From contig NZ_JAAOTJ010000001.1 of the NCBI RefSeq assembly GCF_011297335.1, forward strand, positions 1-64,000: 64,000 nt of DNA. Reading direction: 5' to 3'. The translations under genes and the position numbers were made by a program. A model generated the notes under the pieces. That model had not been told where the DNA came from. It worked only from the letters and a program-made list of their open reading frames with translations, and made no database searches. Positions 16,142 through 24,099 of the stretch are shown one piece after another; position 1 is the first letter of the stretch, and every line of letters begins with the position of its first letter. The DNA comes from Catellatospora methionotrophica (GTDB lineage Bacteria > Actinomycetota > Actinomycetes > Mycobacteriales > Micromonosporaceae).

Positions 16142-17455
16142 ATGGGAGCCGCCTACAAAGCTGTCCAACTCGGGGCAGACATGCTCATGACGGACGGTGA
16201 GGTCATTCATCCGGTGCCGGAGGGTGTCTACGAGCCGGGCCTCGGGTCGGTGGCGACCCGGCTGGCCGGCCGGTTCGGTGACGAGGGTGTCGTCATGGTG
16301 GACGCGGACGCCGCCCGTGCGATGCGCCTGCCCACGACCCGCGACGAACTGACCGCCGTCGAGGGTGACCACGTCCTGTTGCGCGAGATCCGGGCGGAGG
16401 GCTGGGAGGTCAGGAAGCTGGCGGACTGGACGACGCTGCGGCGCGAAGGGGTCATGCTGCGGGTCGGCGTGCTGCCCGCGATCGAACCGGCGACCTTCCC
16501 GCTGCTGGACCCCGACCCCGCCGACGGTATGGGCACTCTGACGTCCCTGGCACTGTGGCACCGGGTCACGGGCAGCGCGTATCACGGCACCAGCGGTGTC
16601 GCCGGCACGGCCGTTCTGAGCCGGGTCACGACGGTGGGCGTGAAGAAGCTTCAGCCGACGTGGAAGCCCAAAATCGAACTGGTGCCCGGGTTCGAGGACG
16701 ATTTTCACGCGGACCACTTTCGGGCGCCCGCTTCCGGGATGAGGTTCGCGCATGCGTACGACGCGAATCGTGCTTATATCGCGGCGGCGGCGAATGCGAT
16801 TCTGGCCCCGTGGCAGCTGAAGCAGGGCGGCGTGAAGTTCGACCCGAAGATGGGCGGCTGGTGGTTGTGTGAATTGTCGCCGTGGAACGACAAGCGGATG
16901 CCCGACCCGGCCGGCTATGCAGCGGAGAAGGGACCGCGCTGGATCTCCACCGCGACGGTGGCGCTGCTGCAGCAGTTGACGGAAGAAGGCGTTTACGGCG
17001 GTGTGCGGATCAAGGACAGCCGGGTGTCGGCCGGGTCTGAGCTGCTGCGGCCGTGGGCGTGGAAGATGCGGGACGCCTACGCGGCGGCGGCCGGGGCGAC
17101 CGACGACCCGCGCGACGCTGACCGGGTATTGAAGGCGCTCAAGGAGTCCGGGCGTAAGACGCTCGGGATGCTCGCCAGCGAGACGAACTGGATCTACCGG
17201 CCGGACTGGTGGTATTCCATCATCGCGACGGACCGCGCGAATCGCTGGCGCAAGATGTGGAAGACGGGGCGGGAGCAGAACCGCTGGCCGCTGTGGATCG
17301 ACGTGGACAATGTGTGGTACGCCTCGGACGTCGAGGACGGCGTCGCCGCGATTCCGGCCGGCTGGAATCTCGACGCCACCGGGATGAAGCTCGGGGCGTA
17401 CAAGCACAAGGCGACCCGTAGAAGCCGGGTCGCGGCGAATGGGGATGGGAAATGA
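16142..17455 (+). CDS. Putative divergent family-B-type DNA polymerase
   Basis: A 437-residue protein not annotated by any family I can name with certainty. Three motifs occur in the order and spacing of family-B polymerases of the protein-primed/plasmid kind: motif A-like AYDANRAY (D207), motif B-like KALKESGRKTLGML (331-344) and motif C-like WIDVDNVWY, whose DVD (387-389) stands for DTD. A tG.pY.gT-like segment HRVTGSAYHGTSG precedes motif A. The upstream 3'-5' exonuclease motifs are not clear. Start 16142 is chosen because sequence before it is low-complexity; no good ribosome-binding site is seen. The stop overlaps the next gene by ATGA. Polymerase identity is inference from pattern only. 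Confidence 0.5.
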   Translation: MGAAYKAVQLGADMLMTDGEVIHPVPEGVYEPGLGSVATRLAGRFGDEGVVMVDADAARAMRLPTTRDELTAVEGDHVLLREIRAEGWEVRKLADWTTLRREGVMLRVGVLPAIEPATFPLLDPDPADGMGTLTSLALWHRVTGSAYHGTSGVAGTAVLSRVTTVGVKKLQPTWKPKIELVPGFEDDFHADHFRAPASGMRFAHAYDANRAYIAAAANAILAPWQLKQGGVKFDPKMGGWWLCELSPWNDKRMPDPAGYAAEKGPRWISTATVALLQQLTEEGVYGGVRIKDSRVSAGSELLRPWAWKMRDAYAAAAGATDDPRDADRVLKALKESGRKTLGMLASETNWIYRPDWWYSIIATDRANRWRKMWKTGREQNRWPLWIDVDNVWYASDVEDGVAAIPAGWNLDATGMKLGAYKHKATRRSRVAANGDGK

Positions 17456-18174
17456 GCGGGTTGGGTGACCGCCTGGTCAACATGATGCGCGGCCGCGAAG
17501 TCCAGCAGTCCCCGATGACCTTCCGGGAGAAGGCGGAGGAGTTGCGGCGTATCGCCGGTGTCACGAAAGGCGCCAAGATCGCGGGCGTGGACCGGCGTAC
17601 GTTCCAGCGGTGGTTTGAGAAGTGGAACGCCGGAATGAATCCGAAGCCGCGTAAGGACACGCTGGACAAGCTGGATTTCGGCGTACGCCGGGCGTGGGTC
17701 GCGACCCCGCTGCCGGACGGGGCCGTGGTACTCAACGTGAAGGACCGCAACGATACGGCGCGCGCGGTCCGCACGATCACCGCGAAGCAGCTCAGGCTCT
17801 CCCCCGGCACGATGAACCGGGTCGCGGACGTCTACGTGGCCACCGGCGACGCCGAGGCCGCGGCGGCGGCGTTCCTGGCGGGCGTGCAGGACCGCTTCTA
17901 CCGCCGGTGGCTCACGCCGCCGCGCGGCGACCGGGACGCGGCGGCGTGGGACCGTTCGGGGGGCACCGGTGCGGTGTCGGCCGGGGCCGCTGCGGTGGTC
18001 GTCCCCGGACCGCGGACCGCGGCGGCTGAGGAGGAGTTCGCGGAGGAGGACCTGGACCAGCTCGCCGGGCCGGAGGTGCCGGAGACGGCCTTCGACGAGT
18101 TCATGGACGCGATCTACGACGAGGGCGTGGGCGAGGTCCCCGACGAGGACGTGTACGGCGGCGACGTCCAGTGA
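17452..18174 (+). CDS. Tpg-like HTH protein (possible terminal protein)
   Basis: A 240-residue protein. Residues 24-60 form a helix-turn-helix (GAKIAGVDRRTFQRWFEKW). Residues 76-85 (FGVRRAWVAT) and 103-153 (TARAVRTITAKQLRLSPG, then VYVATGDAEAAAAAFLAG, then DRFYRRW) follow the order of blocks in Streptomyces telomere terminal protein Tpg: HTH, ExRRxW, RRxTxxLPPxY, AxxAGAxExxLRxIxAEGLQExYF. The tail (200-240) is strongly acidic, as in Tpg. Its ATG overlaps the polymerase-like gene's stop, so both are made together. A plain phage-type regulator is the alternative. Confidence 0.5.
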   Translation: MSGLGDRLVNMMRGREVQQSPMTFREKAEELRRIAGVTKGAKIAGVDRRTFQRWFEKWNAGMNPKPRKDTLDKLDFGVRRAWVATPLPDGAVVLNVKDRNDTARAVRTITAKQLRLSPGTMNRVADVYVATGDAEAAAAAFLAGVQDRFYRRWLTPPRGDRDAAAWDRSGGTGAVSAGAAAVVVPGPRTAAAEEEFAEEDLDQLAGPEVPETAFDEFMDAIYDEGVGEVPDEDVYGGDVQ

Positions 18175-18212
18175 CTGCGCCCGGCGAGCAGGCCTGACGG
18201 GGATGTGCAGCG

Positions 18213-19259
18213 TCAGGCGGCGGCGCGGGCGGATGGTGGGCGGCGGCGCAGGGTGCTGTCGGTCAGGGACGGTGCGCGCCAGGCGCCGTCGGGGCGGTAC
18301 AGGTTGACGCCGGGCGGGACGATCTCGTCGATGCGGTCGAGGGTCGCGTCGTCGAGCGCCAGGGCGGCTCCCTTCAGGGCGGTGTCGAGGTGGGCCAGGG
18401 TGCGTGGGCCGATGATGGTCGACGTGACAGCCGGGTGTGCCTGGGTGAACGCGACGGCGAGTTCGGGCAGGGTGCAGCCGAGCTCGTCGGCGAGGGCGGT
18501 GAGCTGTTCGAGGGCGTCGTACTTGGCGGCGTTGGCGGGGATGGCGGGGTCGAAGCGGTGCGGCGTGAGGGCGGCGCGGCCGGTGGTGAGGTCGACGGTG
18601 TCGCGGTGGATGCGGCCGGACAGGAAGCCGGAGGCCAGCGGGCTCCAGACGAGCACGCCCATGCCGTAGCGCTGGGCGACGGGCAGGATGTCGGCTTCGA
18701 TGCCGCGGGCGAGCAGGGAGTACGGGGGCTGCTCGGTGCGGAAGCGGCTGACGGCGCGGCGCTGGGCGGCGTGGTGGGCTTCGACTAGTTCCTCGGCGGG
18801 GAAGGTGGAGCAGCCGTACGCGCGGATCTTTCCGGCGCGGACGAGGTCGCCGAGGGTGGCGAGGGTCTCCTCGATGTCGGTGGTGTGGTCGGGGCGGTGG
18901 ATCTGGTAGAGGTCGATCCAGTCGGTGTTCAGGCGGCGCAGGCTGTCGTCGACGGCGGTGAGGATCCAGCGTCGGCTGTTGCCGCCGCGGTTGCGGCCCT
19001 CGCCCATCGGGAAGTGCACCTTGGTGGCGAGGATGACGTCGTCACGGCGGCCGTGCAGGGCCTTGCCGACGATGGTCTCGGATTCGCCGGCGGAGTACAT
19101 GTCGGCGGTGTCGATGAAGTTGACGCCGTGGTCGAGGGCGTGGCCGATGATGCGGGCGCAGTCGTCGTGGTCGGGGTTGCCGACGCTGCCGAGCATCATG
19201 GTGCCCAGGCAGTAGGCGCTGACTTCGATGCCGGTGCGGCCTAGGGCGCGGTAGCGCAT
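18213..19259 (-). CDS. Aldo/keto reductase
   Basis: A 348-residue NADPH-dependent oxidoreductase of the AKR superfamily. The catalytic tetrad is complete: D50, Y55 (FIDTADMYSAGESE), K80 (ILATKVHF) and H121 (YQIHRPD). The C-terminal cofactor site STIIGPRTLAHLDTAL is present. It is close to the YajO/PdxI-like or general-stress AKR groups with (beta/alpha)8 barrel. It is transcribed alone, with the plus-strand Tpg-like gene ending 38 bp away. The ATG at 19259 lacks a strong ribosome-binding site. The substrate is unknown. Confidence 0.92.
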   Translation of the reverse strand: MRYRALGRTGIEVSAYCLGTMMLGSVGNPDHDDCARIIGHALDHGVNFIDTADMYSAGESETIVGKALHGRRDDVILATKVHFPMGEGRNRGGNSRRWILTAVDDSLRRLNTDWIDLYQIHRPDHTTDIEETLATLGDLVRAGKIRAYGCSTFPAEELVEAHHAAQRRAVSRFRTEQPPYSLLARGIEADILPVAQRYGMGVLVWSPLASGFLSGRIHRDTVDLTTGRAALTPHRFDPAIPANAAKYDALEQLTALADELGCTLPELAVAFTQAHPAVTSTIIGPRTLAHLDTALKGAALALDDATLDRIDEIVPPGVNLYRPDGAWRAPSLTDSTLRRRPPSARAAA

Positions 19260-19391
19260 GGTGCTTCTCCCCTGGTCGGCACTCCTGCGCCGGTGCGACA
19301 GGAGTCGATCATGGAAGTGAGCGTAGAGGCTGGAGTGCGCTCCAGGTCAAGTCGGCGCGGCCCGGTGTGCTTCACCGGGCCGCGCCGCTGT

Positions 19392-19994
19392 TCAGGTCCG
19401 GGCGTTGGCGGCCTGTTCGGTACGGGTGCGCAGGTCGTCGAGGTCGATGCCCGCCTCGGTGAGGATGAGCGCGGCGAGGCCTTTGCCTTCGCGGATCAGG
19501 CCGAGCAGGACGTGTTCGGTGCCGATGTGCTTGTGCTTGAGGCGCAGGGCTTCGCGCAGGGACAGTTCGAGCACGACCTTGCTGCGGGGGGTGAAGGGGA
19601 TGTGGCGGCCCTCGCTGACGGCGACGCGGGGGCGGCGGCGGAACAGGCCTCGCTTGGGAGGCTGGGTGACCTGGTTGAGGGCGCCGGGGCCGAAGGTCTC
19701 CTCGAGTTTGGCGCGTACGGCGTCGAGGTCGATGCCGATGGCCTGGAGGGCCTCGGCGTCGGCGGCGCCCAGCGGCTCGCTGGTGCCGACGTGGCGGTTG
19801 ATGGCGGCGGTGACCTGGTCGTGGTCGAGCCCGGCGGCGGTGAGCAGGTCGTGCGGGATGCCGCTGGTCGGCCGGAGCAGGCCGAGCAGAAGGTGTTCGG
19901 TGCCGATGTAGTGCTGCTGGCCGCAGTGGCGGGCCTCGTCCTGGGCACCTCGGACGACGTCGCGTGCGGCGGCGGTGAATCGTTCGAACATCAT
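19392..19994 (-). CDS. Double Clp-N domain protein
   Basis: A 200-residue protein made of two Clp amino-terminal repeats without any AAA+ ATPase domain. The first (residues 2-80) contains FTAAARDVVRGAQDEAR and IGTEHLLLGLLR; the second (135-190) contains FTPRSKVVLELSLREALR and IGTEHVLLGLIREGKGLAA. Clp-N domains bind substrates or adaptors of ClpC/ClpB, so it may be an adaptor or decoy. Its first ATG overlaps the stop of the HTH gene upstream (ATGA), marking a two-gene operon. Confidence 0.88.
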   Translation of the reverse strand: MMFERFTAAARDVVRGAQDEARHCGQQHYIGTEHLLLGLLRPTSGIPHDLLTAAGLDHDQVTAAINRHVGTSEPLGAADAEALQAIGIDLDAVRAKLEETFGPGALNQVTQPPKRGLFRRRPRVAVSEGRHIPFTPRSKVVLELSLREALRLKHKHIGTEHVLLGLIREGKGLAALILTEAGIDLDDLRTRTEQAANART

Positions 19995-20227
19995 TTCTCC
20001 CGTCGGTCCGGTCCGGGCCAGCGGCCGGCGTGCTTCTTGTGTACGGCCTGGCGGCTCACCTCCAGGGCGTCGGCGATCTCCTGCCAGGACCAGCCGGCCC
20101 GGCGGGCGTTGCCGACCTGCAGCGTCTCCAGGGTTTCGAGCAGTCGGCGCAGGGCGAGCACCGCTCGGAGGCCGACGCCGGGGTCGGCGCTGCCGGCCGC
20201 GGCGGCGAGTTTGGTCGCGTCGCTCAT
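19991..20227 (-). CDS. Small helix-turn-helix regulator
   Basis: A 78-residue protein beginning MSDATKLAAAAG and containing one HTH (GWSWQEIADALEVSRQAVHKK) near the end. The start at 20227 is chosen over ATG 20248 because a consensus-like promoter puts transcription initiation at or next to this ATG (see next entry). It is translationally coupled to the Clp-N gene. It probably represses its own operon through the palindrome overlapping the promoter. Members of this pair are common in actinomycetes, but the signal is unknown to me. Confidence 0.82.
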   Translation of the reverse strand: MSDATKLAAAAGSADPGVGLRAVLALRRLLETLETLQVGNARRAGWSWQEIADALEVSRQAVHKKHAGRWPGPDRREK

Positions 20228-20274
20228 GCTGTCAATGTAGGTTGACATAGGTCGGGATGTCAACTCAGGTTGAC
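20227..20274 (-). promoter_or_regulatory. Leaderless-type promoter with overlapping palindromic operator
   Basis: On the minus strand TTGACA (20263-20258) and TACATT (20239-20234) are 18 bp apart, and ATG 20227 lies six bases past the -10, so the mRNA would begin at the start codon. GTTGACAT (20241-20248) and ATGTCAAC (20257-20264) form a perfect palindrome inside the promoter, with a third GTTGAC at 20269-20274. Autoregulation by the HTH protein is inferred. Confidence 0.72.
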
Positions 20275-20444
20275 GCACTATGTGCGCGCTGGCTCGTGAC
20301 CTGTGGTTATGCGATCTGCGGCGTAATGGTCGCGGGTGGCTTTTGAATGATCTGCGTGACACATGTCGTTCACGAGGTTTAGGACGGTTTCGCGGTGTTA
20401 GCTTCTGCGGGCCCCGCATACCCGCTGACATGGATGGAACGACG

Positions 20445-21986
20445 ATGACAGCTGCCGCCGTCACCTCACGCACCGCACTGATACGCGACGCGCTGCTGTG
20501 GGCCGCGGTCGCCGCGAGCCTGGCGTGGACATTCGCCTACCGGTCCACCACCAACCGCGTACAGGTGCTGGACTACGACGACGGGGTGTACTGGCAGACC
20601 GCGCTGGCCATCGCCGACGGCGCGAAGCCGTACACGGAGGTGTTCCACGCTCAGCCACCGCTGTTCCCGTGGCTGGTCGCACAGCCGTTCGCGCTGCTCG
20701 GCGCGGTCGGTGGGGAGATGACCGCCCGGCTGCTGATGACGGGGTTCACGATGCTGCTGGCGGGCAGCGCGGCCGGGATGGCGGCGTTGCTGCGCGGGCC
20801 CCGGGCGGGCATGCTCGCCGCACTGGCCGTGGCCGCGTTCCCGCTGGTACAGCGGTACAGCTTCCAGTTCGGCGCGGATCTGCCCGCCGCGGCACTGGGC
20901 GGGGTCGCGCTGTGCCTGGCGCTGCGCGCCCGCACCGCGGGCCGGTCGGCACGGTGGTGGTGGGCCGGGGCGGGGGCGGCGTTGTGCCTGGCCGCGCTGG
21001 TGAAACTGATCGCCGTGGTGGTCGTGCCGTCGCTGGCGCTGGCCTTGCTTGCCACTGCCGGGCCGGGGGGCTGGGCATGGCTGCGCCGCACCGCAGCGGC
21101 GATCGGCTGCTTCGCGGCCGGGTTCGCCGTGGCGGGGGCCGCCGCGCTGGTGGCGATCCGGCCGGGGCGGGCGGCCTGGGACCAGGTGTTCTCGTTCCAC
21201 CTGCGGGCGGCCGCGTCCGCCGACGTGCCCGACGTCATCGGGATGATCCGCAACACCGGGGACTGGGGGCTGCCGTACTTCATCGCCGCAGGGGTCGGGG
21301 CGGTGCTGGCACTGTGCCTGCCGGGCCGGGCCGGAGGGCGCGCGGACGTCGCCGCGATCACGGTGTGGGCGGCGGCGATCGTGCCGTACGGGTATCTGCA
21401 CCATCCGGTGTTCAAGCACCACGTGCTGTTGTTCATCGCACCCGCCGGGGCGTTGATCGTGCTGGGGGTGGCGGCGCTGTGGGCGCTGGCGCGCCGGGTC
21501 GTGCGGCGGCTCACCGGGCCACGGCGGCGCTGGGCAGGAGCTGTCGCCGTGGTGGCGGCCGTGCTGGCCGGGGCGTGGCAGACCACGCACACCAGCGTCG
21601 CGCCGGTGCTCGCCGACACCGCGGTCGAGGCGTGCCTGCGGGCTCTGCCCCGTGATGTGACGCTGGTCAGCGACGACCAGGCGATGCTGGCGCGCGCGGG
21701 GCTGCGTACGCCGCCGTGGCTGGTGGACACGTCGCACGTGCGCATCGACTCCGGGTGGCTCACCGACGCCGAGATCACCACTGCGGCGTCCGCCGCCGAC
21801 GGGGTGCTGTTCGCCCGGCCACGGCGTATCGGCAAGCACCCGGAGGTCAGGGCGTGGGCCAAGGAGCATTTCCCGGTGCGGTACACGGCTGATCGGTATG
21901 AGCTCTACCTGCGTGCGGCGACGCTGGTCACCGGATGCGCCGGGACGCTCCAGGTCGACGGCAAGACAGTGACGCCCACCCCGTGA
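20445..21986 (+). CDS. GT-C-fold membrane glycosyltransferase (ArnT/PMT-like)
   Basis: A 513-residue integral membrane protein with 10-12 predicted helices. After the first helix (residues 15-33) comes VLDYDDGVYW (D43, D45, D46), the acidic loop that in ArnT, PMT and mannosyltransferases binds the lipid-linked sugar and metal, then FHAQPPLFPWL. A soluble C-terminal domain of about 120 residues (ACLRALPRDVTLVSDDQ onward) faces outside. The start could also be ATG 20430. It likely moves a sugar from polyprenyl phosphate to a wall glycan or protein; donor and acceptor are unknown. A terminator hairpin follows at once. Confidence 0.85.
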   Translation: MTAAAVTSRTALIRDALLWAAVAASLAWTFAYRSTTNRVQVLDYDDGVYWQTALAIADGAKPYTEVFHAQPPLFPWLVAQPFALLGAVGGEMTARLLMTGFTMLLAGSAAGMAALLRGPRAGMLAALAVAAFPLVQRYSFQFGADLPAAALGGVALCLALRARTAGRSARWWWAGAGAALCLAALVKLIAVVVVPSLALALLATAGPGGWAWLRRTAAAIGCFAAGFAVAGAAALVAIRPGRAAWDQVFSFHLRAAASADVPDVIGMIRNTGDWGLPYFIAAGVGAVLALCLPGRAGGRADVAAITVWAAAIVPYGYLHHPVFKHHVLLFIAPAGALIVLGVAALWALARRVVRRLTGPRRRWAGAVAVVAAVLAGAWQTTHTSVAPVLADTAVEACLRALPRDVTLVSDDQAMLARAGLRTPPWLVDTSHVRIDSGWLTDAEITTAASAADGVLFARPRRIGKHPEVRAWAKEHFPVRYTADRYELYLRAATLVTGCAGTLQVDGKTVTPTP

Positions 21987-21993
21987 CATACGG

Positions 21994-22030
21994 ACTGCGG
22001 GACGTCCCCCGAGGTGGGACGTCCCGCAGT
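21994..22030. terminator. Terminator hairpin
   Basis: Perfect 15-bp inverted repeat, arms 21994-22008 and 22016-22030, directly after the glycosyltransferase stop and before the end of the convergent gene at 22085. Confidence 0.82.
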
Positions 22031-22084
22031 TCGAGCCCGGCGGCTGCCGATGCATGGCAGAAGAATGGCAGCCGCCGGGAGCTC

Positions 22085-23194
22085 CTAGCGTTCCAGCAAC
22101 TCCTGGTGGAAGTCGCGGTAGCGCTGCACGGCCAGGCGCAGCCCCTCGGTGTCCGTGCCCGCCTCACCGAACGCCGCGTCCAGCTCGCGCTGCCGGTCGG
22201 CCAGCGACTCCTGCAGCGTGCGCACCGCCTCGCCGACCAGGTCACGCAGCTCAGCGGCGACCGCCGGCGGGTCGTCGACGAACCGCAGCTGCGCTGCCTG
22301 CCAGCGGTTGCGCAGGTTCTCGGCGGCCGCGGCGGGCCACAGGGGCGCCAGCGCGGCGGCCTCGGTCGGCTCGGCGGCCGGCGGGTCGACCGCATCGGGT
22401 CCGCCCACGACCTGCGCCTGGTCAGCGGGCAGATCCGCGTCGTAGGAGGTCACGTCAACGGGGGTGACATCCGCGGCCTCATGCCTCGTCGGCTCGTCCG
22501 CACCGTCGGCGGCCACCGGCTCGTTCACCGCGGCGAGATCCGCGGCGTCCGCTCCGTCGGGCTCGCCGTCCAGCACCTCGGCCGAATGCGGCGACGGGGT
22601 GCCCGGTGTGGTCAGGTCCTCGACCGCGAGGTCGGCTGCGGTCGGCTCGGCGGCGGGGGTGCCGTCGGGGGCGAGTTCGTCGTCGGCGTCCGACCGGTCG
22701 GCGGCGGGGACGTCGACGTCGGCGAGGTCGTCGAGCGTACGGGTCTCGGCGTCGACCGGCTCACCGTCGGCGTCGACGGCCTGCGCGATCGTCTCGTCCT
22801 GCACCTCGTCGGCGGGCACGACCGGGTCTTCCCGGTCGGCCGGGTCCTCGCCGATGTGCGCCTCGGGGTGGGCCGGGTCGTCGGTGGCGGAGGGCTCGTC
22901 GTCGGCGACGTCGTCCAGCGGCGGGGTCTGGTCGTCGGGCGTGGCCACGGTGTGCCCGCCCTCGGTGGTGCCGCTGAAGCCGTCGAGGTCCACCGGCTCG
23001 ACGGGCTCGCCGTCGCGTACGGCGTCCGGGCCGTCGGCGTGCACGACGCCGTCCTGGTCGTGGCGGTGCGCCGGGTCGACGAGTTCGCCGTCGACGACGT
23101 CATCGGTGCGGTCCTGGTGCGGCACGGTGTCGCGCCGCTCGTCGTCGGCGTCGAGGGCGCCGTGGCTGAAGTGGGCTCGGGTGTCGTAGGTCAT
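22085..23194 (-). CDS. Highly acidic hypothetical protein with C-terminal helical domain
   Basis: A 369-residue soluble protein. Residues 1-280 are low-complexity and very rich in Asp, Glu, Ala and Pro (for example DVADDEPSATDDPAHPEAHI), probably disordered. The last 85 residues form a helical domain (NRWQAAQLRFVDDPPAVAAEL, then LADRQRELDAAF, then GLRLAVQRYRDFHQELLER) that is also present in the gene upstream. The start overlaps the upstream stop by ATGA. Function is unknown; shared domain and coupling suggest the two proteins act together. Confidence 0.75.
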   Translation of the reverse strand: MTYDTRAHFSHGALDADDERRDTVPHQDRTDDVVDGELVDPAHRHDQDGVVHADGPDAVRDGEPVEPVDLDGFSGTTEGGHTVATPDDQTPPLDDVADDEPSATDDPAHPEAHIGEDPADREDPVVPADEVQDETIAQAVDADGEPVDAETRTLDDLADVDVPAADRSDADDELAPDGTPAAEPTAADLAVEDLTTPGTPSPHSAEVLDGEPDGADAADLAAVNEPVAADGADEPTRHEAADVTPVDVTSYDADLPADQAQVVGGPDAVDPPAAEPTEAAALAPLWPAAAAENLRNRWQAAQLRFVDDPPAVAAELRDLVGEAVRTLQESLADRQRELDAAFGEAGTDTEGLRLAVQRYRDFHQELLER

Positions 23195-23805
23195 GCGTGG
23201 ACCTCCTCGTCACGGCGGGGGGTGGGGTTAGCGGCCGCGGCTGCGGCCGCCGGGGTGGTGGGCTCGGTGGGGACCGGGTCCTCGCCGAGCAGCTGGGCGA
23301 CCAGCTCGCGGTAGCGGACCACCGCGATACGCAGGTCCTCGGTGGCGGCTTCGCCGCGGCTGTTGCGCTCGGCGATGTCCCTGGCCTCGCGGTACGAGGC
23401 AAGCGTGGCGGCGTGGTCGACGGACAGCTGGGCCAGCTGCTCGGCGTCGTCGTCGCCGGGGTAGCCGCGTGCCGTGATCAGGTCACGGACCAGTTCGTCG
23501 GCCTCCCCCACCGCGTCGGCCGGGGCGTCGATGAAGTGCGACTGCAGGGCGTGCCAGCGGACCACGAACTGCGCGTGGTCCTCGGGGGTCAGTTCCCGCA
23601 GTTCCAGCTCGGCGTGGCGGCGCTCACGGTCGCGCAGCTCCCGCTCGGCTTCGGTCCTGTTGTCGTGCTCGGCGACGGCGCGGTCGTACTCGGGGCCGAA
23701 ACGGCGGCGCAGCGACTGGCGGCGCATGGCCGTCCAGGCGACGAACGCACCAGCCGCGAGCACGGCGAGCACGACCAGCAAGATGATGATCTGTCCGGTG
23801 TCCAT
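23191..23805 (-). CDS. Membrane-anchored protein with helical domain shared with neighbour
   Basis: A 204-residue protein. An N-terminal transmembrane helix (residues 6-27, IIILLVVLAVLAAGAFVAW) leads into a charged coiled-coil-like segment (35-75). The helical domain of residues 80-175 (FVVRWHALQSHFIDAPADAV, LSVDHAATLASYREARD, LRIAVVRYRELVAQLLGE) is paralogous to the C-terminus of the downstream acidic protein. AAGGAGG lies nine bases before ATG 23805. Just upstream is a tRNA gene on the same strand. No family name is known to me. Confidence 0.82.
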   Translation of the reverse strand: MDTGQIIILLVVLAVLAAGAFVAWTAMRRQSLRRRFGPEYDRAVAEHDNRTEAERELRDRERRHAELELRELTPEDHAQFVVRWHALQSHFIDAPADAVGEADELVRDLITARGYPGDDDAEQLAQLSVDHAATLASYREARDIAERNSRGEAATEDLRIAVVRYRELVAQLLGEDPVPTEPTTPAAAAAAANPTPRRDEEVHA

Positions 23806-23862
23806 CGAGGTACCTCCTTCGACGAGGAGATACCCCTTTTCACGGCGCTAAACCGTGAGATG

Positions 23863-23935
23863 CGCCGGTGACGGGATTCGAACCCGCGACCCCCCGCTCG
23901 ACAGGCGGGTGCTCTCACCACTGAGCCACACCGGC
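23863..23935 (-). tRNA. tRNA-Asp (anticodon GTC)
   Basis: A 73-base cloverleaf read on the minus strand: acceptor GCCGGTG/CACCGGC, D-stem GCTC/GAGC, anticodon loop CTGTCGA giving GTC, T-stem GCGGG/CCCGT with TTCGAAT, discriminator G73 as expected for Asp. CCA is not encoded. Confidence 0.95.
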
Positions 23936-23954
23936 AGCGTATGAAGTTGTGTCG

Positions 23955-24027
23955 CACGGGCGGCAGGATTCGAACCCGCAACCTTCGGATTTGGAGGCCG
24001 GTGCTCTGACCGTTGAGCTACACCCGC
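23955..24027 (-). tRNA. tRNA-like gene with CCA anticodon (Trp-type, possibly decayed)
   Basis: A 73-base element on the minus strand with D-stem GCTC/GAGC, anticodon loop CTCCAAA (anticodon CCA, Trp), T-arm GCGGG-TTCGAAT-CCTGC and acceptor GCGGGTG/CGCCCGT including a G1-U72 wobble. The anticodon stem CCGGC/TCCGA has mismatches at both ends, leaving three pairs. The loop and other arms are intact. It may be an auxiliary tRNA-Trp that has begun to decay. Confidence 0.6.
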
Positions 24028-24045
24028 GTGCGTGGAAATGACGAA

Positions 24046-24078
24046 CCGCCCGTCCCCGGCGTACCGGGGAGCGGGCGG
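24046..24078. terminator. Strong hairpin beside tRNA genes
   Basis: Near-perfect stem with arms 24046-24059 and 24064-24078, one bulged base and a four-base loop (CGTA). It lies upstream of the two minus-strand tRNA genes and immediately past the stop of the small ORF 24100-24204, for which it is a fitting terminator. Confidence 0.75.
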
Positions 24079-24099
24079 CGTCGGCCGTTCGCGTGGCGC

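Noticed and set aside
23863-24027. tRNA genes as attachment site of an integrated element
   Set aside because: No integrase gene and no repeated tRNA 3' end recognised within the window.
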